Shown here: positions 27,201 to 39,200 of the stretch, in pieces | How positions within the stretch are numbered: the stretch's first letter is position 1 | How the letters are laid out: the number at the start of each line of letters is the position of its first letter | Origin: Apostichopus japonicus | Taxonomy: Eukaryota > Echinodermata > Holothuroidea > Aspidochirotida > Stichopodidae | NCBI RefSeq assembly: GCF_037975245.1 | Contig: NC_092573.1 | Coordinates: 18,978,265 to 19,042,264 of the forward strand | DNA: 64,000 nucleotides | Reading direction: 5' to 3' | Made by a program: the position numbers and the translations under genes | Notes under the pieces: generated by a model | What the model was told of the DNA's origin: nothing | Seen by the model: only the letters and a program-made list of their open reading frames with translations | Database searches by the model: none

Positions 27201-30200
27201 TAAGACAGAATATTAAGGTGGTATTTCCAGTTTCCATGAAATAAGTGGAATTTTTTTTGCCCTTCTTCTTCTGTGAGGACAGATTCGTCATTCTGCAGTT
27301 TAGTTCTTGTTTTCTTCAGTTCCATTTAGTTCGGTTTTTTTTGGTTGCAAAGTAGGCAATGACTTAATCGCGGATCGCAAAGTCGATAACTACCATAACG
27401 GTTATATATTCGTCTAACACGGCAGCATACAGAAACATTGTACTCAAAGCCGAAGCCAAAGTGAATTAATCAGGTCACACATCCGGAGTCTGTGCATGCT
27501 AAGTTCTTCAATACTGCCCTCATTCCCTTTTGGGAAACATTTCATACTGTAGTTTGTTTTTTTCTTTTGACTTTAGAGATAGATGCATATATACAACTTT
27601 GCCTGTTACAATTTCTATTGATGTTCACACTCAACCTATCAGCAAAGTAATGTAATGTTATGTTTCACTTGAATTTCTTTCCTCTTTTTTTCCGTTTTCC
27701 TTCAACTATTTTTCAAAATGTCTGTCATTGAAGTTATAGAGTAGGTGTTTTGATGCAATGATTAATCAAGTGATGCCATTGTTTTATTGGGGGTATATGC
27801 ATGGTTTCTGAGCTTCAAGTTGAAAAATGCTCATTTTGCTAATACTATAATCGATTAATATGTCTAGTCTATTTTAAGAGCAAGGTTCAAGCTGTGGGCT
27901 GTATAAAGTTTATGAGGTGTATCTTTCCACCATCCAAATGGGCATTTACATGAAATTTGTCGTTAGTTTGTCAAATTATGTGCTCCATGGAATCAATGGG
28001 TAGCAATGACATATTATAACCATCTGCAGCTTGATTTAACTAAAAGGAAAAGCTCACTATAAATACAAGCTGTTTGTCAAAACTACTAAAGATATTTCTA
28101 ATATAGTAGTGGGGATTTGCGGGGGGGGGGGGGGGGAGGAACAGGTGGTTCACTAGACACTACCAATAAACTGTCTGATAGATTAGATATGGAGAAGAGA
28201 ACGGAGATTAAAATTAATCGTAACTTCACTTTTATTTAAAGCAGTTTAAAACTCTAGGAGAGTGTCTTAATTCTCGGTTACGGTTCAGCAAAATTTACCG
28301 ATTAAATTCAGGAAAAATCTTGCTCCAAGTTATCCTTTTATTGAAGTAAATTCCACTGTATTTGGTTGCTGATAAAAGATACATGAAAGATTTATTCTTT
28401 GCAGTCTTTGGATTTATTCTGAAATAATTTCTGGTAAAAAGAGCTTTGACAGAGAAAATCCTTCATCAAATCCACACAAAAAAACCAAGACTCTGTTTTC
28501 CTCTTAAATGTAAGTATTCGAACTACATCTAGCTCTGTTGGCACTCTGCCAGTATAATGAAAGGTTCAAGACAAACACACTTTAAATCTAATAAAGGAGA
28601 GACCGTCCGCCCGTGACGTCTTGTTTACACCACTTGCGACCCACTCAAACATCCAGACGGACTCAAGACACACACACGCACGCACGAGTGACACGAATGC
28701 TTTCGTCGTCCTACTTGTATACATTCAGAAAACCTGAAATTTCAACAGATCTGTGGGTGTTAATCTGCAAAATTATGTTTTCTGACTCACATTATCTATG
28801 GAGCCCTTTCGTCTCACCGCTCTTTGTGTTGCATTGAAGTCGTAGGCTTATTTACCCTTTGAACTTACCTCATTGTCGAAAGAGATGAGAAAGTATAACG
28901 GTAAAGAGGATTTTGAATAGGTCTGTGTTACATACATGGGCGGGATTACGGGGGGCAAGAGGGGGCATTTGCCCCCCCACTTTTTCCCAGACTTTAGTTC
29001 ACTTCTTTGTCGTTTTTGCAGACAAATGTGCACAACCCTAATCGAAATTATTCCCCCACAACAGCTCTATCAAATAGGCCTATTTGTTTCGAATCTAAGT
29101 CGAATTTTTGTTTAACATCGTAACATGTAGCATGCAGAATAACTGGAGCTGGAGCTAGCACATGGTTCGCAGCACAGGTTACGAATCCTGGAGCTAACAC
29201 ACTAGCGATTCAATTCTGCATGTGATGAATCCGCGGCATGTGCTACAGTGCTAGCTTCAGGAATTGATTTTCAACGTTGCTGCTCTACTGCATTAATGTG
29301 TTGAATAACTAAATCCAGAGAAACGATTTACGAAAGCCAGATTTGCATATTGGGTATATCAATAATTAAATTAAATACACTGACACATGACACCCCCCTG
29401 ATAATCTGGCAATAGTTCAAACATAATGCTGGTACTGCCAGGTAATAATTTCATTTTCAAAATCTCAGCCAGTACTATGAAATGACCTGTAAATATTGCT
29501 CCATGTTGCACCAAGTCGCATTGTAAAATCCAAAAAAGTCACCCCGTCTCGACTTCAGTGGCGACGGAACCGGTGGACTTGAGGGGCTTATCCCCCATGA
29601 AAAAAGTTGGGGGGGGTAAAGGTATGTTCAGCCCCCAATATTTGCCAAGTGCTCCAAGAAGTGGGGACCGCGGGGAGAATTTCGAAGTGGGTGCTGAACA
29701 TATTCTTGATCGGTCCAATGCACAATATGCTAATTATTTTAGGGGGAAAGAACTGTCTAGATGCGATTTATTGTTATCAGAGGTGTCATTTTTGCTGATC
29801 TAGGATTTCCTTTTTGCTTAAATTTCGACTCGCCATTTCAAGTCATTTCAAGTCAAACATTCCATACATGTTTGTATGCAAAGAACTTAATGCCTGTATC
29901 ATCACTATGACATCTGAATGCTAGCTGCATCTAAATTTCACAATCAGTAAGAATCTACCTAAAAATGACTTTTCCCGATTTGAAAATGTTCCGTAAACAG
30001 GAAATATAAGATTTGAATGATCATTTTAACAGACAATTTAACAGATCTGTAATCTTTTAATCTACAAAGTGCTGTTTTTCAGACTTTTGTCCCACCACTC
30101 TTTGTTCTGCATAATTTTGTCCTAGATTCATTGTTGCAATTAATTCAGCTGGTCTAGCTGAGTCGTTAATCACCTGTCTTCTTTTCACTTAGCCTCTGAA

Positions 30201-33200
30201 GAAGAAGTAACGAAATGTCAAGCCCTCTAACTTTTACGAAATTGTCTGAACATATCTGCAACCTTTTCAAAATTTCAGATCAATTTAATTGTGTTATTTT
30301 TTCATAATCTGTAAGCTTGCCAAAAAGAAAGAATCATGCAAGCAATAGAAACGAAGACATTTTTGCAAATGAACCAGAAAAACAAAATATAAAGAATGGA
30401 GGCGTCTTTCACGTTGTCATGGCCACGGACGACGAGATTTAAATCATGTGATTCTCTCCTCTTCCTCCTAAGATTCAAAGCCTGTCTCTCTCTATAAATA
30501 AACTTTTACTTTCATACAAGAGGTTCAGACAAGGTGCTTGACATGGCTGATATATCTGTGAAGCAAAACACGTTTTGGGATACCTTAAAAGTCGACCAGT
30601 TGTTGAGGCTGACATTTGTTCTGTTTTTCTGAAACAGTTGTTATAAACAATTAACTGATTGTTGTTGAATTGTTTTTCATGATAAATTTTGAGGTGGCTA
30701 CTGTCTGAATGAGGAGTTGCATGCGTGCGTGTGTGGGTATAGGAATATGGAGAGTATTGGACAGGCTCCTGTCACTTGCACAATTGTGTCAAAATTATTC
30801 TGACAGAGCTTAAAACATGGTCTTACCATTTTCTTTTATTAGCTAACATCTCAATGAAGTGTTGGAAATTGGAGAAGAAAGATTTGAAATGATTTCTTAA
30901 ATTATGGGTTAAAGGAGGTATTTGGAGTGGTGTACTAAATTGGAACTTTAAAGGTTAATTGTGGAAAATTTGTGCTTTGTTGTTATGAGAAAATGCTTGG
31001 TGTGAGTGATTTCATCCCGACATCGATGAGACCTTTTCCAATGATGAAAGCCTGTGTAATTGTGAAAATCTGTCAAAATTATGGACTTAAAATTAGGACT
31101 TCAAAATATTGGATGCCATTTCCTTAGCATGTACAGCTTATCATGTTGTCGGAATGACAAGCTTTTGCTATGTCTGTTTCATACTGTATAATTAAACATG
31201 CACAGAACATGACCATGGCCATGTATAGTTACAGGGGTTGGGGCGGAGAGTGGGGGGGGGGAGGAGAAGAGGCTGGGGCCATTAACCCAATTACTTACAG
31301 GGGAGTTTTCTCCAAAGAGGATGTTTTTTGTAACTTAGTATTGCACTCTGAAAGTTAACATATGTGTTGCCTGTTTTAATTGTTTCAGCCTGCTCATATA
31401 AATTACCAATTATTTATAAATGCTGTTGGTGTGTTACATCCAATCTATTCAATGTTCATAAAATAATGTGAGGGCTAAATTCATTTGAGTTAATTAAGTA
31501 TATTAAATAGCTAAATATTTCCACAGTCTCTAAGTTGGGACAGTATCAGTCAAATCTGGCTGACTATCATAGTTGGCTATTTTATTTTTCTAGCTTCTTT
31601 CTGATTTTCTAGCATATTCACGATATAAATTTGAGGGAGCATGCGCTAGAAAATGAACGAGAGAGTCTCGAAGCAGATGTTCCCACCTACCGCTCATCAT
31701 CTCGATCAAGTGGCCTACGGTCTAAATTTTGGTCGTCCGTAAAACATTGGATGAACAGTCAGATATTTTGTGGCCATTTTGATATCTCTGGCTTCTTTCT
31801 TTGTTTCTAGCATTTCCTCAATTTAATTTAATGTCAGAATTGATCATGCATGCACTAAATTAAAAAGACAAAAAAAAAAGGAGGAGTTTTGAAGCAGATG
31901 TTTCTACCTTGCTGCTGATAATCACAAGAGGCGGAAACACTGAAACGCCGATATTAATTAGCCTTTTTTTCTTCCTTCTGTCTCTCTTGCAGTTTGATGG
32001 AGAAGAAGATTGAACTCCACGAGAGTAACACGTCGGAATATCTCGGTTATTTGATGATAGACTTCAAACTGGTGGCTGTCTCCGAGGATGAACTCCAAAA
32101 CGTAAGTATACGCAACAGAGCAATTCGTGGGTTTGCTGCTGTGCTCCTCAAGAGTCCCTCTAGCTCTGTATGTTCATAGCTGCTGGTTGATTTTATTGTC
32201 ATGGTAACCTGACGTAAACACTAATTTGGACATTCCCCTAGTCACTGTTTATGTTGTTGCAATACTGATAGCATGCCGCCTTTATTATGAGAGGTTACCA
32301 TAGTAATGAGAGAGAGAGGAGGGAGAGAGGGCCCCAATAGATGCCTGAGAAAATAAGCAAGTGGCAATTTTTTGACGGTTTGTATCACCCAGCCAATCAG
32401 CTACTCTGTCTTGAAATTGTTTTCTCTATAAAAAACATGTACAGCCAAAAAAAATAAAACAGCAAAATTTAAGCCATAGATGTGTCCTTGTTGTTACTTG
32501 ATAATGCTGTGCATCAAAATGAGGTCTGATGGTTTAAACATTCTCAAATAGCCCATGGCTCCACCCCCCCCCCCCCAAGAAAAAAAACCTGTGAACCAAG
32601 GGCCACATTGTTTTGCAAAGAAATGGCACCTGGTCCCGGGAACCTTGAAAGATTACTTGATGTGGAATTTTAGGCTTGAAATATCATAGTCCAAGCAAAG
32701 AGAAAAAAAAAAAAATGCTTTTTTTTTTTTTTCTATAGTTAAATTTGTTCAGATTGATTTATGATATTCACCTATAAACTATTCTAACTCTCCAGAGTGC
32801 TCCTTTAAGGTTAAATTGATGATGATGTCGGCACTTCAGTGTTGGTCTAAGTGTTAATTGTTTATCATCCTTTGTTTTATCAATTTAAACAACTCATCCA
32901 AAATATGTGTTTAAAAGGTAATTTCTCCCAAACTAGGAGATGGTATAAAAATTCAACCTGTACTGACAGCATAGTTCTTTATAACTGTCGCCAACGAATC
33001 AAAGGTTAATTTTGTGCCTAAAGACATCCTTCAACTTTTACCCTGGTTTCCATATCTCTCTCTGTGAAAAAAGAATAACCACAAAAGAAAATTAATGGTT
33101 TCCATTCATGTGGATATCAAATCATTCAAGAACTGATTTCTCGGTTTCCGGTTTAAGGCCTCAACTAATTCCAGTCTGAAACGTGTATCACTTGGACAGG

Positions 33201-36200
33201 TGGCTGCATTACTTAAAACGCTTTACAACTTTGTCAGTAGTAAACGTATAGTTTTATTTGGAGAGCATATATTTTCTCGGGGTCTAATTTAGACCCATCG
33301 CCCTGGTGACTAATAATGGTAGGAATGATGGCCTCATAAATGTAAAGCAAACTCCTGTGACAAAGAGTTCAAACAAAGAGGCTTGCATTTACATCTCTCT
33401 TCTGACCGATATAATAATCATAATAATCATGGCGGTTTTACTGCTATGTGATAATATACTGCTGTTATAAACATGTGTACAAAGGTATAATTTGTGTGGT
33501 TTTTCTGTTACATTCAGGGATTTGAATTTGGTGACCAGTTTTGGCAAGAGAAACAATCCTTGTAACTATTACGACTCCATTTTCAAACTAAACTTCTCTT
33601 TTATTGAGAGTAAATTATCATCGGTTCATCGATTCAATCTTTTTTCTTTCTTTTTTTTGGTCAAACAGACTTGTCGTGTGTTAGTCTTCATATGCAAAAC
33701 TTCAAAATTATTCAATAATTTTCACAGCTTTTAGGGCTTCAGTTTCTTCATGATTTAAAAATGAAAATTGACTATTCAAGCTATAAATACATTGTGCATT
33801 TTGGTGTTGGACAGTATTTAAACTGTATCAGAGTCTAGATGGCGCTGTTTTATACTAAAGCAAATTTTAGCTTGGCTGTAAACTTATTGTTCTTTGATTT
33901 ATTCTTCATATTTTTGCACCCTTATTATTTCGTTTACACATCAATAAAACTTGGTAGTAACAGGTTGGTTAATGTCCATTGGACCAAAGTTTAATCCATA
34001 GTATTCATCTCTATGGTTTGGAAAACCTTGCTGATTGTTTTGGCAAACCAAGTGCAGCCAATGATACATACTGTACGGGTAGTTTTAATACGATGAATGG
34101 ATTAAAGTCACAGACTCGATTTCTTTTGTCGTTTTCTTATTATATTTACTTTTTAGCACCTCTCAGATTTTGATAAAATATATATATATATATATTTTTA
34201 TTTGAGTCTTTCATTTTATGTGTTATGTTGAGTTCCAATAAGAACCATGAATTTCCCACGAAACGTGGATCAAAGGGTTCGCAAAGGACTTTTCAAAATC
34301 CTGTGAACATACCAAATCTAAGGAAAGAATAAAGCTTAAAAATATATGTAATACTGCTGCAACAGTATCATCAATGTCACTCTTAGTGACCTTTTCTGGT
34401 CAAGACCTAGTTTATTCCTCGATATAGCTGTCTTTTTTTCTTTGGTTTCTTCAAAATTTGGTTAGCCCAACACCCAAATGTGCTAAATAGCAAATTGATT
34501 AAATGTCAGCTGGTGATAATAGAGTGGCTGCTATAAGTGACATCGAATCCTACCTACTGGGTTTCCGGGGGCCATCTCAATGTCAAAGTCTTCTTGTTAA
34601 AGGCTTTAGCAGGTTGAAGCAGAAATTGTGTTGAATTGCCTTGAGTTGCAACTTTGGCTTATTTGGTGTTATAGATGTGTCATACAGCAGATGAATAGTG
34701 GGTCCGTATATAACCATACTCTTCTTGTAGCGATATCCAAACAATCTGTTACTATTTAGCCCTGATGGATTTCTACTCCTGCCTGTGCTTGGCATATTCT
34801 GGAAACCTGGTACAGATACTATTGGGAGATTGAGGTCTCATACTCAATCTTCAATCCTTGTACTTATAACAAAATATTCCTGTTTTGGGATTTTGCTCAA
34901 TTGTAGGATTTCAAATTATTATCAACACAAATTACGTTCAAATAGAGTGTATGCATTTAACATCTGCTGTCTTTTGTTGTTTTTCTTGCCAGATATCTTA
35001 TGTCCTTTGTTGTTTTTCTTGCCAGGTATCTGCTGTCCTTTGTTGTTTTCCTTGCCAGATATCTGCTCTCTTTTGTTGTTTTTCTTGCCAGATATCTCCT
35101 GTCTATTGTAATTTTTCCTTGCCAATATCTTATGTCGTTTCTTGTTTTTCTTGCCAGATATCTCTGTCTTTTGTTGTTTTTCTTGCCAGATATTTTCTGT
35201 CTTTTGTTGTTTTTCTTGCCAGATATCTCTTATCTATTGTTGTTGTTTTTTCCCATATATCTTCTATCTTTTGTTGTTTGTCTTGCCAAATATCTTTTGT
35301 CTTTTGTTTTTGTCTTGCCAGATATCTTCCAGGAGGAAACAACAGAGCACAGCCAAGAGGGCAAGCGTGAGAGCTTCAAACACCAAGAGTCAACTTTGGA
35401 CCAGTGTGGTCACCATTGTCCTCTTGGAGGGCAAGAATCTCATCTCCATGGATGACAATGGCCTTAGCGACCCCTACGTGAAATTCAAATTGGACGGAGA
35501 GAAGTTCAAAAGCAAGGTACAATAGGAGTAGTAGTAGACAGTGCAGAGGAATTCAATCACTTTAAGAAGTACTGAGTTATAACGGCTGTCCAATAGGTCA
35601 GAGACGACTAATTTTTTTAAATTTTTTATTTGAACCAGTGAGTGACCGCAGGATTACATAACCTGTGTACTACCAATTCACACAGCTATCAAGTCCTTAT
35701 AGCTTGTGTCAATCCATATAGCTATATCTCTTTGCTTATAGCTATATTTCTTGTGGAATAACCAAAACCATATCCTTGCATATTATTATCCATTGGACAA
35801 TTACCATTCATGTATTAAAAGACACTCAGAATGCCAATATATATATTAGAATGGGTTTTCTTTTTGGCAAACCACTATTACTGTTTGAACAAAATGGAAC
35901 AAAATTTCAGGTTCTTTCATGGATATTAAACCAGCAAACTTTCCTTAAAAGTCAACGGTATAATGCAGTATTAAAAAATGTGACTTTTTACAAAATTTTA
36001 AAATACCATTTTGTGTGCATGAGATGTTAATCTGTAACCATGTATTTGAAAAGAGCAAATAAATATTTAAAACTTCAAATATTCTAATTGAAGCTAGATT
36101 TACTATAAAAAAGTAATTTCGTTCAAGTCAAGTTTATTTTTTATATATGTCAGAACTTGCTGAAATATTCTGTTATTAAGCTTCATTTCGGTATTTCTCA

Positions 36201-39200
36201 CCAAGGCAAAGGGAGCATTAACGACCAGCGTCGTAGTCACGAATTTGAAAGGGGGGAGCACTTTTTGCGATTGATATGGGGGAGGGGTCTAAGGGAGGGG
36301 TGTCCCCTCCCATTTGACATATTTTTGAACAATTGAAGGTCCTTAGATGCGATCTGGTGCAATGTTTTGCCAGTTTCATCATTATCATATGATATCATAT
36401 TATCAGCAGATTTTGTTTCCTGTTTGAATTCTTGTACATGTTCTTTTACATAATATATCAGAAAGATCAACATAGTGCTCTTTTTTCAAGTTTTCCAGAA
36501 GGATGATTCTTGTTTATTGTCCAATGTCTGGACTTAAATACAATATAAACTTTCATATTTTGTGAGACAGCCAGATGTGCAGTGGCCTAGAAACAAATAT
36601 CGTTATCGCAGTGTATTAGCAGTGTAATAATTATTTATAGGAAGTGCGTAGGAAGTGGCTCTCCCTGCTCCCCCCTGGCTACATCCCTGATAACGACAAT
36701 CTTTATTCTCCATACTGGTTGCAAATTTTATTTGGCAGGATTGAGAAGAAACACAAGAAGAGAGACATATCTGACAAAATGATTAATATCTTCTACTGCC
36801 ATATTTTTTGACAGGTGGAGAGCAAAACGCTTTCGCCAAAGTGGATGGAACAATTTGATCTCAAGATTTACGAAGACCAGAGCTCCATCTTGGAGTTATC
36901 AGTTTGGGATAAAGATGTCGGCAAGGATGACATCATGGGCAGGTTAGGAATTTAGAAGATTCACCACTTAAAAAAAACTGTTTTATCACTTTAAAAAGAA
37001 AAGTTACATTTCACAGGATGACATGAGAACATATCGTTAGCATGCATCCTCTGGTGAAATCTGTAAATCAGTCCCCAATGTACCGTGTTGTTAGAGACAT
37101 GTGAAATTGACATTTATTTGCAGCAGAGGTTGACTTGAGTCCACAAAACTCTTTAATGTTTTCCTTAATCAATTTTTCCATGGCTAATGAGTAAGTGACT
37201 CAATTGTTTTGTGCATCGAAAATGCTGATAACTCTGCGATGAACCCTTCCCAAGCTGTACCAGAACAAATTGAGAACAAAACCTGTTTTCTATCTCATTG
37301 GTATGTTTACCGGTTCCGAGAGGCAATCTATAACGTTCTTTGCGCTAAAGATATATTCCAACCACTCTAACAGATAAGTGTCTGTGATGAATGAAAAGCA
37401 GGACAACAATAAAAATGGTATCGAAATTCAGCCTTTCACTGGCCATCATCTCTTATCAAGAATAATAGTTTGGTTTTATTTCAATCCTGTGATTATGCAG
37501 ATTTTTAAATGTCTGTACAAATACAAGACCCAGCATTTTCTCTGTGTGGAGTTCAGATTACTTACACGATAACTTCCTCCTCAGTCAATCAATTGTAGTG
37601 TCAATCAATCAGTCAATCAATCGTAGTGGCAATCATACGCTGTCAAAGAAGATTGATAAATTAAATTGAGCAAGGTCAGAACCTTCCTATTGGGATCAAA
37701 TGATGCAGGCACTGTTCTACAAATATTCTATGATATTCAGAAATGGTCACCAAAAGTTTATAAGAGATCTTGTTACATTTGCAAGGATTAAGGTTATGTA
37801 ACTATATATTCCTCAAACGTCTGTGAATAATTTGGCTGTTTCTGTTGGTATGGAGCGTGTCGGAAGAAAAATTCCCATAAGTACACACCTACCTGCTTCA
37901 TATTAATAGTTACAGGACACAAGGTAAAATATGAACCATTGCTATTTTTATGATTCGTAAGGCAAAAGTCATTGTAAAAATATGGTGTTGCAATATCAAA
38001 GGCAGGGAAACTTTATTTTTGCTTGTCAGATAAGCAAACTCTTATAACTATTGTCTCAGATGACGGTGTTATTGGACCTGATTCTTTAGAAATTGAAGCA
38101 CCCTAGCACTCTACATGAATGATGAAATTTATATTTCACTCAAGTTTAACTTGTGAATCGTTCCTGTCCGAGAAACAAAGAGACATTTAATTGTGCGGAA
38201 CTTATATCGTTAATCGTTTACCGGAACGTTGGACTCATGTACTGACGAGGTTTATGAAATGAAGGAGTAACATAAGTATAAACAGCCTGAGGAGCACTAA
38301 AAGACCGACTTAGTGAGATAAACGATAAAGTATTTCCTTGATTTTTAGGCCGGTTACATCTGACAAGAAGGGTACTTTATGAATTTGTCATCTGTGAAGT
38401 TTTGTTTTTGCTCCAAACCCTTTACTTGGTACCCACATCAATCAACTATATGAACTCTCTCCCAGAAGGGTTGTAACAGAACAAGTTCCTTACTGCATTT
38501 GCAAGTAATAGGACATTCAACTGATCATTGGTAACATGCCCTAATTCTCACAGGTACCTAAGTAGATAATTTAACAAGTTGTATACAGAAATAGGAAACA
38601 TAGACCAACCTATTCTACCTGAAGGTGTTTCTCTCCATTTAACTCTGGTTTATTCAAATCCCACTGCTGCCACCATATGTAATGATGTCAGATATATCTA
38701 CTAGATAAACTCTCTCCCATAAGGTTTGTAACAGAGCAACTTCCTTACTGCATTGCAAGTAATAGGACATCCACCTGATAGTTTATAACATGCCCTAATT
38801 CTCACAGGTACTTAAGCATATAATGTACAAGTTGTGTACAGAAATAGGAAACAGAGACCAACCTATTCTACCAGTAGGTGTTTCTCTCCATTTAACTCTT
38901 TGTTTTATCCAAATCCCACTGCTGTCACCATATGTAATGCAGTCAGATATATCTACTAGATGTACTCTCTCCCATAAGGTTTGTAACAGAGCAAGTTCCT
39001 TACTGCATTGCAACTAATCGGACATTCACCTGAATGACCTGATAGTTTATGACATGCCCTAATTCTCACAGGTACTTAAGCATATAAGTTATAAGTTGTG
39101 TACAGAAATAGGAAACATTGACCAACTTATTCAACCAGCAGGTGTGTGACTCCATTTTTTGAATTCAGATCCCACTGCTGCCACCATATGTAATGCAGTC

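Larger units (their letters stand above)
24535..31992 (+). other. intron 3 (7.5 kb)
   Basis: Non-coding. It holds TA tracts near 24850 and 25450, a pyrimidine patch (25645-25720), G-rich blocks at 26165-26280 and 28120-28138, short repeat-like G/C-run inserts near 28930 and 29560, an imperfect foldback at 29126-29262, a stem-loop motif at 30187-30224, and a decayed duplication next to the acceptor (31575-31935). No gene seen. Confidence 0.55.

Noticed and set aside
35322-35333. TTCCAG ending at 35332 as the exon 5 acceptor
   Set aside because: It would shift the frame relative to exon 4, which ends in phase 0; CAG at 35321 fits.
34885-35455. 161- and 151-codon Cys/Phe-rich frames
   Set aside because: Translations of the 33-bp splice-site repeat, not a separate gene.
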